A stretch of DNA of 42,641 bases from Lentisphaeria bacterium (lineage in GTDB: Bacteria; Verrucomicrobiota; Lentisphaeria; Victivallales; Victivallaceae). The stretch's first letter is position 1. Every line of letters begins with the position of its first letter. The stretch spans positions 1-42,641 of the forward strand of contig JAFSYV010000054.1 of NCBI GenBank assembly GCA_017443585.1, in the 5' to 3' direction. The notes beneath the pieces are model-generated. The model was not told the DNA's origin. It was given only the letters and a program-made list of their open reading frames with translations, and did not search any database. The position numbers and the translations under genes are program-made. Positions 1 to 8,770 of this stretch are shown one piece after another.

Positions 1-2900
1 ATCTTCAAGGGCAGGGCCTTGTCCAGATTTTTGCCGTAGAAGCACTCGACGCCGTTGACCTTGAAGGAAATGATCCGGGCTCCCAGTTCGAGGAGCGTGA
101 ACTCCACGAGACCGTTGGAAATGCGCCAGCCGAAGTTCCCGTAAAGCTTCACGGGAGTGATCTTCAGCCTGGATCTGGGAGAAAGGGCGGCTTTGCCGAA
201 TTGCTCAGCCAGATCGAGATAGTATCCCGCCCGGCCGTAGAGCTGATTGTCGAACATCCATTTGGCCTGTTCGTTCACCGCCTTGACCAGCGGTTTCGCC
301 TTGGGATCCACCGCGCCGAGGCGGCTCTTGAGGAGCTCCCTTTCGGCAGCGGCCAGAAGTTCGGCGCATTTGGCCCGGTCGGCGGCGGTGTAGGAGCCTG
401 AAGCGCTCTTTTTCAGGAATCCGCGATAAGGCGCGGTGTCGAGTTTCTTCCCTTCGAGCTGTTTTGAAACCGTTTCCAGCTTGGCCAGATTGGGGTCGCG
501 CTTCAACGTGAAGACCATGGCGAAAGTCTTGGACTTTCCCTTTTCCGTGATTTTGACGGGGATCACGTTGATCCCGAATTTCGTCAGCGCGACTTTGCGG
601 ACGAGAGGCTTCCCGGCGGTGAGAGTCCCCGCCTTGACGCCGCCGATCTCCACGGCGGCCCCGGCAGGTCCCCGGACCTGGATCTCCACGTCCGAAAGTT
701 CCGTGGCGGCATGGCAGGAGGGCGTTCCCGTGACCAGCGCGACGGGGGCCCGGTCGAAATTCTCGATCTCGTCGCCGATGCGGTCCCGGACTTTGTAGAG
801 CAGTTCGGAATCGTTGGTGAAGCCGAAGGGCAGTTCGGGGATCAGGTCCCCGATGCGGGAAAGAACGTATTTCATGCCCATGCCGGGGAACGACTTTTCC
901 ACCTTCTCCCGGAGGAGGAAGAGATAGTCGGCATCGTCGACGGCTTCACGGATCAGCGCCAGGCGGAGCGTGGGCACCAGGTGTCCGTTCTTTTTGTAGA
1001 CGGGGAAGATGGTGGTGCCTTCGGCGCCGGAGCGGTGGCACTGGTCCAGCTCGGTCCACGGATTCGCGCCCTTGGTGGCGACGGCGGTGGTGTTCCACTT
1101 CAATCCCCCCTCACCGCCGTTGGCGAAGATCTGCCAGGCGAAAAGGCGGTTCTTGATGTAGTTCCGGTGGTCCAGGGGCTGGGTCCAGTTGTAGTACCAG
1201 TTTTCCCGGCCCTTTTCCAGTTCGGGGTTCACGTTGCCGGGACCGAAGGGGATGCAGTGGACGGTGATGTTTTTCAGTTCCGGGTCGATCCGGTGGGGCA
1301 CGAAGAAGCGGAAATCGGGGGCCTCCTTCAGGACCGCGCCGGTGAATTCGTTGAGCAGCTTATAGGCCTTCGCCGAGGGTTCGTCGTAGATGTAGCAGTA
1401 ATACTTCGCTCCGGGAGGGGCCACCTTGAGCCAGTGTTCGTGGAACTGCCTCGCGAAATCACCGGCCAGCTGTTTGGCTTCGGGCGTGGCGATGCCGTGA
1501 TTGAAAACACGCGGACCTTTCTTGCCGCCGAACCAGCGGCCGTTGTCGCCCAGCATCCTCAGACAGGGCGTGCAGAAGCTGCGCTGTCCCCGGTCGTAGA
1601 GGTCTTTGAGCCCGGCGTCGAATTCGCTCCAGTCGGTGACGGTCAAGCGGCCGTTTTTGATCTCATACTTCGGCGCAGGCGGGTCGATGCACTGGTTGCC
1701 GCTGATCCGGTGATCCTTGTAGATCTTCAGGAAATCCTCCCGGACCGTCTGATATCCCCGTGAATCCTTGTAGACCTTCGAGGTCACTCCCGGAGCGCCG
1801 TAGAAGAAGGCGCGCAGGAATGGGACTTCGGGAAGTTCGAAGTTCCGTACCTTCAATTCGACGGGAACCGTCGCCAGTACCTGGGCTCCGGCCTTGAGCG
1901 TGACCGTGCCCTTGTACAAGCCGGGCCGGGTCCCCTTGGGGGCGAAGATGCGGATGAAGAAAACCGTGTTCTTCCCCGCGGGGGCCGTCGCTGAAGTTTC
2001 ATCGGTGATGGGGTCCGCCAGCTCCCCTTTCAAAGTGGGGTTGTCGGGGTTCTTCATGACGGCGAAGCGGAAGATGCCGAAGCTGTGGGCGGCCGCGGGA
2101 ATGACTCCCGCGTTCCCCTTGAAATCGGAAAACTTGACCGTCAGATCCATCAGCTCCCGTTTCGGGAAAACCGCCAGCTGGAAGGGCTCCATTTCATTGG
2201 CGGCGGCGGTGAGTTTGACTGCATCGGCTTTCTTCAGCCCGGCGGGCACGGCGCCTACGTCGATCCGGCGGTAGCAGGACTGTTTCCAGACCGTCACGTC
2301 ATCGCTTTCTTTGATCAGCGCCGTGTTTTCATCGACGACCCGGCTCTTCTCTTCTTCGGACTCGGTGATCTTCACGTCGTCCAGATAGACTTTGTAGGGC
2401 CCTCCGCCGATCCAGATGGTGAGGCTGATGACGTCGGCCTCCGGCGGCGGAAAGAAGACGACCTTCACCTGCTGCCACTTCCCCGGCTCGGCGCTGCCTC
2501 CGGGGAAAAGGTGGCGGAGCGTCTTGCCTTTCGAATTAAAGGTCACCCGGCCCGAGACGCTGAACTTTTCCGCCGGTTTTTCGGCGATGAAGTAGCGCCA
2601 GCTGAATTCGTACCTCTTGCCCGGCGTGACCTTGAGGTTGTACAGATTGATGGAATGGAGCCCCTTGACCGTAGACTCCAGCAGAAGCGACTGTTTGCCC
2701 GAAAAGGCCTTCTCGTTCTGCAGTCTCTCGGTTATCGTCCCCGGCTTCGGAGCCTTGTGGGTCCCGTCCGACTTGTCAAACCGTTTGATGTGCAGGGGTT
2801 TGATGGACTTCCCTTCGAAATCTCCGGCAGGATAGAATTCCTTTGCCGCGAGGAACGCGAAGGGCAGAAGGGCCGTCATCAGCAGATTTTTCATTTTCAT
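1..2900 (-). CDS. Secreted DUF4091/GH123-like glycosidase-type protein, C-terminus off the window
   Basis: Open at the left window edge; 966 complete codons are visible. It reads MKMKNLLMTALLPFAFLAAKE at the N-terminus, a signal peptide, and is closely similar along its whole visible length to the next gene upstream (2941-6537), so about 235 residues are probably missing. The order is signal peptide, CBM4/9-like jelly-roll (YPAGDFEG, FSGKQSLLLES), a beta-sandwich, and a barrel-like region with the adjacent acid pair in YYCYIYDEP, where GH123 enzymes carry an Asp-Glu catalytic pair. A DUF4091 segment follows (NWTQPLDHRNYIKNRLFAW, GTTIFP, PTLRLALIREAVDDADYL). Inferred role: extracellular or periplasmic polysaccharide processing; substrate unknown. 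GGGAG lies eight bases before the ATG at 2900; a second in-frame ATG at 2894 is possible. It follows its paralogue by 40 bases, so the two are probably cotranscribed. Confidence 0.85.
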   Translation of the reverse strand, partial: MKMKNLLMTALLPFAFLAAKEFYPAGDFEGKSIKPLHIKRFDKSDGTHKAPKPGTITERLQNEKAFSGKQSLLLESTVKGLHSINLYNLKVTPGKRYEFSWRYFIAEKPAEKFSVSGRVTFNSKGKTLRHLFPGGSAEPGKWQQVKVVFFPPPEADVISLTIWIGGGPYKVYLDDVKITESEEEKSRVVDENTALIKESDDVTVWKQSCYRRIDVGAVPAGLKKADAVKLTAAANEMEPFQLAVFPKRELMDLTVKFSDFKGNAGVIPAAAHSFGIFRFAVMKNPDNPTLKGELADPITDETSATAPAGKNTVFFIRIFAPKGTRPGLYKGTVTLKAGAQVLATVPVELKVRNFELPEVPFLRAFFYGAPGVTSKVYKDSRGYQTVREDFLKIYKDHRISGNQCIDPPAPKYEIKNGRLTVTDWSEFDAGLKDLYDRGQRSFCTPCLRMLGDNGRWFGGKKGPRVFNHGIATPEAKQLAGDFARQFHEHWLKVAPPGAKYYCYIYDEPSAKAYKLLNEFTGAVLKEAPDFRFFVPHRIDPELKNITVHCIPFGPGNVNPELEKGRENWYYNWTQPLDHRNYIKNRLFAWQIFANGGEGGLKWNTTAVATKGANPWTELDQCHRSGAEGTTIFPVYKKNGHLVPTLRLALIREAVDDADYLFLLREKVEKSFPGMGMKYVLSRIGDLIPELPFGFTNDSELLYKVRDRIGDEIENFDRAPVALVTGTPSCHAATELSDVEIQVRGPAGAAVEIGGVKAGTLTAGKPLVRKVALTKFGINVIPVKITEKGKSKTFAMVFTLKRDPNLAKLETVSKQLEGKKLDTAPYRGFLKKSASGSYTAADRAKCAELLAAAERELLKSRLGAVDPKAKPLVKAVNEQAKWMFDNQLYGRAGYYLDLAEQFGKAALSPRSRLKITPVKLYGNFGWRISNGLVEFTLLELGARIISFKVNGVECFYGKNLDKALPLK

Positions 2901-2940
2901 TTTCAGATCTCCCTTGTATTTTGAAAGAATGTTTTCGTCT

Positions 2941-5900
2941 TCACTTCCGCGTTTTTCCGGTGAGGGACATGGAAAAACTCACCGATTGCCCCGGTTCGAT
3001 GTAAAAGGGCGTATTGCCGGGGATCCCCGGCTTGTTCCCGTAGAAGGAACGGAAAATCTCAAGGGTGTAGAGCTTGTGCTTTCCGTTGTGGTCCCCCTTG
3101 GAATTGAACCACAGATAGGCATATTTGACGGAATCGTCGAACTTCCACGTGAATCCCGCTTTTTTCTCCGCGTTGAAGCTCCCGAGCCGGGATTCAGTGA
3201 GCGGCACGGAACGCTCCTCGTAGAAAACGGGGTTCTTCGCATCGAAGAGCGTGGCCTTGAGCGGCTTTTTCGTCGGCACTTCGATGGCGTCGCCCTGGGA
3301 ATCATCCCCGATCCGGGGGCTCAGGCGGCCCCGCCAGTCGAACTGGTAGGAACTCGGGTCGTCGGACTTGAACTCCGTGGGGAAGACGTTGGAAACGGTG
3401 TAGTCGATCTTCAGTTCCGGTTTGCCGGGCACGACGCTCATGATGCGGGAGATCCTGAACATGCCGCCCTTCATGAGCATGGAGGCCTCGAGGGCGATGC
3501 GCCGGTCGGAGATCTCTTTGACCGAAATATCCCAGTCGACGGCGGATTCAGGCAGGACTTCGCGTCCCGCGTCCTCGTAGCCGCCCAGGGCGGGGAGGTC
3601 GAAGTGGGTGAGTTTTTCGTGAAGCTGCCCCGCCCGGATCTTCAACGGCAGAGCCTTGCCCAGTTCGCCGGGCCTGAAGCACTCCGTGCCGCCGACCTTG
3701 AAGGAAATGATCCGGCCCCCCAGTTCGAGGAGCGTGAACTCGACGAGACCGTTGGAAATGCGCCAGCCAAGGTTTCCGGAAAGGAGCACCGGGGCGATGG
3801 TCAGTTTCGATTTCGGGGGGAGTTTCGCCCCGGCGAACTCTCCCGCCAGATCCAGATAGTACTCCGCCCGTGCGTAGAGTTGATTTTCGAACATCAGTTT
3901 CGCCCGATCGTACAGGGCGGAAACAAGCGGAGGCGCTTTCCTGTTCAGCTCCGCAAGCCGGTGTGCCAGCAGGTCGCGACCGGCCTCTTCGATCAGTTTT
4001 GCGCAGCGGGCCCGGTCGGCGGCGGTATAGGCGCCCGAGGCGCTTTTTTTCAGGAAGGCGCGGTATCCGGTGTTGTCCAGTTTCCGCGTTTCCCGCTGTT
4101 TGACAAGTATTTCGAGTTTTTTCAGATTGGGGTCGCGCTTCAAGGTGAAGACCATGTCGAAAGACTTGGTCCTGCCTTTTTCCGTGATTTTGACGGGGAT
4201 CGCGTTCTTCCCGAATCTGGTCAGCGTGACTTTGCGGGTGAAAACTTTTCCTTCGAGGGTCCCCGCTTTGACGCCGCCGATCTCCACGGCGGCTCCGGCG
4301 GGCCCCCGGACCTGGATCTCCACCTCCGAAAGTTCCGTTGCGGCGTAACAGGAAGGAGTGCTCGTGACCAGCACCACGGGGGCCCGGTCGAAGTTCTCGA
4401 GTTCGCCGCCGATCCGGTCCCGGACCTTGTAGAGCAGTTCGGCGTCGTTGGTGAAGCCGAAGGGTAGTTCCGGGATCACATCCCTGATCCGCGAAAGGAG
4501 ATACTTCATTCCCTGACCGGGGAATTTCGATTCCACCTTGTCCCGGAGCATGAGCAGATAGTCCGCGTCGTCGACGGCTTCACGCACCTGTGCCAGCCGG
4601 AGCGTGGGCACCAGGGGCCCTCCCTTCTTTTCCGCGGGGAAGATGGTGGTGGCTTCGCCGTTGCCGTGGCACTTTTCCAGGTCGGTCCAGGGGCTGACTC
4701 CTGTTGCGGGGACCGAGGCGGTGTCCCACTTCAGCGCGCCCCGGCCGCCGTTGGCGACGACCTGCCAGGCGTAGAGGCGGTTCTTGATGTAGTTCCGGTG
4801 GTCCAGGGGCTGGGTCCAGTTGTAGTACCAGTACTCCTTCTCTTTTCTCTCCAGTTCGGGTTTCACGTTGCCGGGGCTGAAGGGGACGCAGAAGACGCTG
4901 ACGTTGCGGATCCCGGGATCCACGCAATGGGTCACGAAGAAGCGGAATTCCGGGGCGCGCTTCATGACTTCGTCGGTGAATTCGTTGAGCTTCGCATAGG
5001 CGGAAGCGGGGACTTCGTCGTAGATGTAGGAATAGTACTGCGCCCCCGGAGGCGCGGTCGCGAGCCAGTGTTCATGGAACTGCCGCGCATAGTCTCCGGC
5101 AAGCTCTCTGCCTTCCTTCGAAAAGAGGCTCTTCCCGAAGATCTTCGGGCCCGCCTTGCCGCCGAACCAGCCGCCGTTGGCGCCCTTGAGACGCATGAAG
5201 GGGACGGGGAAACTCCGCATCCCGGCGGCGTAAAGTTCCTTCACTCCGGCGTCGAATTTGCTCCAGTCGGTGACGACGAGCCGGCCGTCTTTGATCTCAT
5301 ACCTCGGATCGGGGGGCGCCATGCACTGATTGCCGGAGATCCGGTGCTCCCCGTAGATCTTGAGCAGATCCGCCCGGACCGCCTGCGAGCCCCGGGAGTC
5401 CTTGTACCTCATGGCGGTCATTCCGGGTGCACCGTAGAAAAAGGCGGCGAGTTTCGGGGCGTCAGGCAAGGTAAAGTTCCGCACGGTGAGTTCAACGGGG
5501 ACCGCCGCGAGGACTTTGCCGCCCGCTTTCAGCGTGACCACACCCTTGTAAAGTCCGGGCTTCGTCCCTGCGGGGGCGAAGATGCGGATGAAGAAAACCG
5601 TGTTCCTGCCTGCCGGGGCGATGGTCGATTTTTCATCGACCACGGGATCGGCGATCTCGCCCTTCAAGGTGGGGTTGTTGGGGTTGCGCATGGGAACATA
5701 ACGCAGCACGCCGAAACTCTGGGCCGTCGCGGGGATGACGCCCGCTTGCCCCTTGAGATCAGAAAACGAGACGGTCACATCCTTGAGCTCCTGTTTGGGG
5801 AAGAGCGCGAGCTGGAAAGGCTCCATTTCGTTGGCGGCGGCGGTGAGCTTCACCGCATCGGCTTTTTTGAGACCCTTCGGGACGGAAAAAGCATCGATCC

Positions 5901-6537
5901 GGCGGTAGCAGGACTGCTTCCAGACCGTAAACGTCCCGTCACTTTTGAGCAGGAACGTGTTGCTGTCCGCCACGGGACTTTTTTCCTCGTCGAATTCGGT
6001 GATCCTGAGGTCGTCGAGGTAGACCTTGTAGGTCCCGTTGCCTACCCAGACGGTGAGGCTGAAGGAATCGGCGCCCGTGCGGGGATAGAAGAGCACCTTG
6101 ACCTGGTGCCATTTGCCGGGGGTGTTGTCGCCTCCGGGAAACATGGGCCGGAGCGCTTTGTTGCCGTTCCAGAAGATGATCCGGCCGGAAACGCCGAATT
6201 TTTCCCCGGCACTCTCGGCGATGAAGTAGCGCCAGCTGAATTCGTACTTCTTGCCGGGCGTCACTTTGATCTTGTGCAGATTGAGGGAGTGGCCGCCCTT
6301 GACCGTGGACTCCAGCAGAAGCGACTGTTTGCCGGAAAACGCCTTTTCGTTCTGGATCCGCTCCGTCACCGTGCCTTTTTGCGGGATTTTCCGTTTGCCG
6401 CTCGAGTGATCGGACCTCATGATGTGCAGAGGTTTCGTACTGTTCCCCTCGAAGTCCCCCGCGGGATAGAGCTCCTTTGCGGGGAGAAGAGCGAAAGGCA
6501 GAAACAGGGTCAGGAGTGGCAGCAGTTTTGTTTTCAT
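2941..6537 (-). CDS. Secreted DUF4091/GH123-like glycosidase-type protein
   Basis: A protein of 1198 residues when started at the ATG at 6537 (MKTKLLPLLTLFLPFALLPA, a signal peptide). That start has AAGGA eight bases upstream; an in-frame ATG at 6546 overlaps this site and is less likely. Roughly: CBM4/9-like domain at 25-190 (YPAGDFEG, KQSLLLES, KVYLDDLRI), beta-sandwich at 210-360, then a barrel-like region with YYSYIYDEV near residue 508, placing an Asp-Glu pair where GH123 has its catalytic acids. A DUF4091 segment lies at about 570-670 (NWTQPLDHRNYIKNRLYAW, ATTIFP, LRLAQVREAVDDADYL), followed by about 500 further residues ending in a beta-rich domain. Glycan hydrolysis is inferred from the family; no substrate can be assigned. 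It is tandem with the paralogue below it and downstream of two prepilin-like genes. Confidence 0.88.
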   Translation of the reverse strand: MKTKLLPLLTLFLPFALLPAKELYPAGDFEGNSTKPLHIMRSDHSSGKRKIPQKGTVTERIQNEKAFSGKQSLLLESTVKGGHSLNLHKIKVTPGKKYEFSWRYFIAESAGEKFGVSGRIIFWNGNKALRPMFPGGDNTPGKWHQVKVLFYPRTGADSFSLTVWVGNGTYKVYLDDLRITEFDEEKSPVADSNTFLLKSDGTFTVWKQSCYRRIDAFSVPKGLKKADAVKLTAAANEMEPFQLALFPKQELKDVTVSFSDLKGQAGVIPATAQSFGVLRYVPMRNPNNPTLKGEIADPVVDEKSTIAPAGRNTVFFIRIFAPAGTKPGLYKGVVTLKAGGKVLAAVPVELTVRNFTLPDAPKLAAFFYGAPGMTAMRYKDSRGSQAVRADLLKIYGEHRISGNQCMAPPDPRYEIKDGRLVVTDWSKFDAGVKELYAAGMRSFPVPFMRLKGANGGWFGGKAGPKIFGKSLFSKEGRELAGDYARQFHEHWLATAPPGAQYYSYIYDEVPASAYAKLNEFTDEVMKRAPEFRFFVTHCVDPGIRNVSVFCVPFSPGNVKPELERKEKEYWYYNWTQPLDHRNYIKNRLYAWQVVANGGRGALKWDTASVPATGVSPWTDLEKCHGNGEATTIFPAEKKGGPLVPTLRLAQVREAVDDADYLLMLRDKVESKFPGQGMKYLLSRIRDVIPELPFGFTNDAELLYKVRDRIGGELENFDRAPVVLVTSTPSCYAATELSEVEIQVRGPAGAAVEIGGVKAGTLEGKVFTRKVTLTRFGKNAIPVKITEKGRTKSFDMVFTLKRDPNLKKLEILVKQRETRKLDNTGYRAFLKKSASGAYTAADRARCAKLIEEAGRDLLAHRLAELNRKAPPLVSALYDRAKLMFENQLYARAEYYLDLAGEFAGAKLPPKSKLTIAPVLLSGNLGWRISNGLVEFTLLELGGRIISFKVGGTECFRPGELGKALPLKIRAGQLHEKLTHFDLPALGGYEDAGREVLPESAVDWDISVKEISDRRIALEASMLMKGGMFRISRIMSVVPGKPELKIDYTVSNVFPTEFKSDDPSSYQFDWRGRLSPRIGDDSQGDAIEVPTKKPLKATLFDAKNPVFYEERSVPLTESRLGSFNAEKKAGFTWKFDDSVKYAYLWFNSKGDHNGKHKLYTLEIFRSFYGNKPGIPGNTPFYIEPGQSVSFSMSLTGKTRK

Positions 6538-6679
6538 AAGGGACATCCTTTCAGGCGTTTTTGGGGGTGCCGCGAAGCAGAAAGAGGGCGCCGGGGATCC
6601 TGCATCCCTCTCCCCGGAGCGGGCGTTGCCGGTATTTTTCCGGGCGGCAGGGCTCCGGAAATTTTCGTTCCGCCCGGCA

Positions 6680-7429
6680 TCACCAGTCGTTTTTGGTGCT
6701 GCTCGAGGGGACGGGGATCCAGAAAGTGGCGTTGGTCCTCGGTATCCGGCCCTCGGAAATGGTGATCACATTGCCGGCGACGGCAAAGCAGTTGGTGGTC
6801 CGGGAGGGATGCGGAAAGGAGACCCGCTGGGGCGTGTATGAGTAGAAACTGTAGTTGACCTGATTTTCCTTGAGCCCTTCGATGATGACCATGTTGCGGT
6901 TCGGGTAACGGACGCTCGAAAGGGAGAAGGCGCTCCACGCGTGGTTGGAGTTCAATGCGACGAACCAGAGGTTCCAGAGAGAAGTGTCGGGGGCGGTCTC
7001 GGTCTTCTGCCGTTCCGGACAGGCGTAACGGCTCACGAAGGGGTTGTTCTTCCACGGTCTGGTCCAGCTGGCGAGAGTCCCCCCGGGGACATCTATTCCC
7101 ATGTAGGGCGCCAGCATGCCGTGGTCGCCGCCCGGCTTGCCGGTGTGGTTCACGCCCTCGCCGCCCCAGTAGCCGGTGCTCTTGGAGCTGACGCCGCCGT
7201 TCCAGTAGGGCATGTTCATGTTCTTGTTGTCCTCGGTGTACTGGCCGTAGGCCTTGCCGAAGGTGCTGAAATTGTTGATGCATGCGGCGTATTTGCCCCG
7301 GCGCCGGGCCTGGGACAAGGCGGGAAGCAGCATCCCGGCCAGAATGGCGATGATGGCGATGACCACCAGGAGTTCGATCAGAGTGAATCTTCCGGTCCGG
7401 CGGTTTTTTTTGCATGATGAAGTTTTCAT
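6680..7429 (-). CDS. Prepilin-like protein with type IV N-terminus, variant of the H-X9-DG family
   Basis: 249 residues. Residues 15-37 ([18 protein letters not shown]...) are a class III/type IV prepilin signal: Phe1 and Glu5 of the mature protein followed by a hydrophobic helix. The residue before the predicted cut is Arg, not Gly. The rest is the Cys-containing globular domain usual in the very large Lentisphaerae/Planctomycetes family (ACINNF, YACPERQ). The C-terminal signature is degenerate: [21 protein letters not shown] stands where relatives have H-X9-DG. GGAG lies eight bases before the ATG. The gene starts 22 bases after its paralogue and 142 bases before a glycosidase-type gene, so it is likely the second gene of that operon. 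Family function is unknown; a surface or pseudopilus role is inferred. Confidence 0.88.
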   Translation of the reverse strand: MKTSSCKKNRRTGRFTLIELLVVIAIIAILAGMLLPALSQARRRGKYAACINNFSTFGKAYGQYTEDNKNMNMPYWNGGVSSKSTGYWGGEGVNHTGKPGGDHGMLAPYMGIDVPGGTLASWTRPWKNNPFVSRYACPERQKTETAPDTSLWNLWFVALNSNHAWSAFSLSSVRYPNRNMVIIEGLKENQVNYSFYSYTPQRVSFPHPSRTTNCFAVAGNVITISEGRIPRTNATFWIPVPSSSTKNDW

Positions 7430-7451
7430 AAGGCAATCTCCTTGGAAGAAA

Positions 7452-8159
7452 TCAGCGGAATTTCACATCCGCACTCCAAACGTCGAAGATGGTGTTCCAG
7501 TGTTTCTTGGCCATGGTGGAAGAGTATCCGTAGGACTTCCAGATGCAGTGGCCGTCGAACATGAGGATGTTGATGCCCTCGTTATGACGTTTCGAGTAGC
7601 TGTTGTTCGTGTTCCAGAAACAGATGTCGTTGCCGTTGATGTCGTTGATGAAGGCTTTCGTGCCCGGCAGGGGGACCTGGGTGACCTTGCCGATCCGGAT
7701 ATACCCCGTGGCGTTTGGGGCTCTGTGTGCAACGTTCGCGTTTATGCAGTAATAGTTGTACCTGTTGCCGGAGGTGTGGGCTTCCTCGGTCACGCAGCGG
7801 ATGACCTTGTCCCTGTCCGCGGCCTTTTTGAAACTGTCGGCATTTTTCCTTTCGAAGCCCATATATTCCCCCAGCAGGATGAACCAGGCGGGGAACCACT
7901 TCGTGGCGTAGTAGGGATAACTCGTCGTCGTCTCGGCCATGGGGATGTAGTCGTTGTTGTCGGTGTTGTACTGGCTGTGATAGTTGCCCAAGGTCTTCAG
8001 ATGGTTGGTGCACTTGATGGTCTTGGCCCGTTCCCGCGCCTGCTGCAGGGCGGGCAGCAGCATGGAGGCCAGGATGGCGATGATGGCGATGACCACCAGA
8101 AGCTCGATGAGGGTGAATTTTGCGGTGCGCGAAGCGCCGCTGCCGGATACGGTTTTCAC
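7452..8159 (-). CDS. Prepilin-like protein with H-X9-DG C-terminal motif
   Basis: 235 residues. The N-terminus [20 protein letters not shown] gives the type IV prepilin cut (Lys|Phe) with Glu5. The C-terminal part has [14 protein letters not shown], an exact H-X9-DG signature of the expanded DUF1559-like prepilin family. Cys residues at KCTNH and RCVTE are typical of the globular domain. The start is supported by its placement about 70 bases after a clear sigma-70 promoter at 8228-8257 and by AAAGGAA upstream. It is the first gene of the run that continues into the second prepilin-like gene and the two DUF4091 proteins. No type II secretion or type IV pilus assembly gene is nearby, so the processing machinery must be elsewhere or shared. 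Exact function unknown. Confidence 0.9.
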   Translation of the reverse strand: MKTVSGSGASRTAKFTLIELLVVIAIIAILASMLLPALQQARERAKTIKCTNHLKTLGNYHSQYNTDNNDYIPMAETTTSYPYYATKWFPAWFILLGEYMGFERKNADSFKKAADRDKVIRCVTEEAHTSGNRYNYYCINANVAHRAPNATGYIRIGKVTQVPLPGTKAFINDINGNDICFWNTNNSYSKRHNEGINILMFDGHCIWKSYGYSSTMAKKHWNTIFDVWSADVKFR

Positions 8160-8227
8160 GGGGAACGTTCCTTTCCTTTCTTTGACGTTTCACATCGGAA
8201 CCGGAGAATTTGCCTATACTTCTTTTT

Positions 8228-8257
8228 AATATACCATGCCCCCCCGCGAAATGTCAA
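8228..8257 (-). promoter_or_regulatory. Sigma-70 type promoter for the prepilin-like/glycosidase operon
   Basis: Read on the minus strand: TTGACA (8257-8252), an 18-base spacer and TATATT (8233-8228). The -35 box is perfect and the -10 box matches 5 of 6. It lies about 70 bases before the start codon at 8159, in an otherwise non-coding stretch. Confidence 0.7.
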
Positions 8258-8310
8258 GTATCCCGACAAAAAATACCGATGATAAGAAATTTCCGGAAGC
8301 CCCGGCAAAA

Positions 8311-8341
8311 AGGAAAAAAACGGTACCCCCGCAGCCCGTTT
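8311..8341 (-). terminator. Possible rho-independent terminator after the Tad operon
   Basis: On the minus strand AAACGG (8341-8336) pairs with CCGTTT (8323-8318) around a 12-base loop and runs into seven T residues. The stem is short, so this is a modest candidate; its place between the operon end and the next promoter supports it. Confidence 0.35.
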
Positions 8342-8469
8342 CCGAGGCTTGAGGACTGCGCACCAGGCCTCTCTATCCGTGCGAGTGTGGTGAAGGAGGA
8401 GAGAAGAGGTCGGACGTTGTTCCCGCCAAGTTCCGTACGGGGCGGGGACCGATATCCGCCTCGGCGCAA

Positions 8470-8488
8470 GCGGCGGATTTTCCGCCGC
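8470..8488 (-). terminator. Perfect inverted repeat just after the last Tad gene
   Basis: GCGGCGGA and TCCGCCGC form an 8-bp GC-rich stem with a 3-base loop, 18 bases past the stop codon at 8507. There is no T-run after it, so it may be an mRNA 3' stabiliser or part of a composite terminator rather than an intrinsic terminator alone. Confidence 0.35.
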
Positions 8489-8506
8489 GGGGACTGTGAT
8501 AAAATT

Positions 8507-8770
8507 TCACGGGAATGGCTGGGCGACCATCCACATCAGGCGGCGGAACCAGTCTACCGCATAATTGCCGAAAAGGCCGAAGTTGTTTTCCTCGGTCACG
8601 GAGACTCCGGCCATTTCCAGAAGGGTTGTCCCGGCGTCGCCGACGGCCAGTGAACCGCCCAGAAGCACGATCGCCGCCACGATGACGTATTCCATCAGCA
8701 TGGAACCTTCCGGGCTTTCGATCATCATTTCCCCTTCCCCGGAATTCAGTGTTTTGCGTCGTCTGTTCAT
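8507..8770 (-). CDS. Flp-type prepilin (third Flp-like subunit)
   Basis: 87 residues. PEGSMLMEYVIVAAIVLLGG has the Flp prepilin cut: Gly22|Ser23, Glu at mature position 5 followed by Tyr, then a hydrophobic helix. The leader is 22 residues and positively charged (MNRRRK). The C-terminus (about 40 residues, ending WMVAQPFP) is longer and more aromatic than in ordinary Flp pilins. The start codon overlaps the stop of the upstream lipoprotein gene as ATGA, indicating translational coupling; a longer frame from 8986 would run inside the lipoprotein gene and is rejected. Predicted substrate of the TadV-like peptidase at 30176-30724. It is the last gene of the Tad run. Confidence 0.8.
   Translation of the reverse strand: MNRRRKTLNSGEGEMMIESPEGSMLMEYVIVAAIVLLGGSLAVGDAGTTLLEMAGVSVTEENNFGLFGNYAVDWFRRLMWMVAQPFP

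Larger units (their letters stand above)
8160..8506. other. Intergenic region between the Tad operon end and the next operon
   Basis: 347 bases without a credible gene. It holds the 5' leader and promoter of the prepilin-like operon (8160-8257), an A-tract hairpin (8311-8341) and a perfect inverted repeat (8470-8488), both downstream of the last Tad gene. A 71-codon open frame at 8254-8469 has no ribosome binding site and overlaps the promoter. Confidence 0.5.

Noticed and set aside
2914..6765. Two long plus-strand frames (about 517 and 699 codons)
   Set aside because: Antisense to the DUF4091 gene; the sequences lack domains and signal peptides.
8254..8469. 71-codon minus-strand frame after the Tad operon
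   Set aside because: No ribosome site; it overlaps the promoter at 8228-8257 and the candidate terminator.
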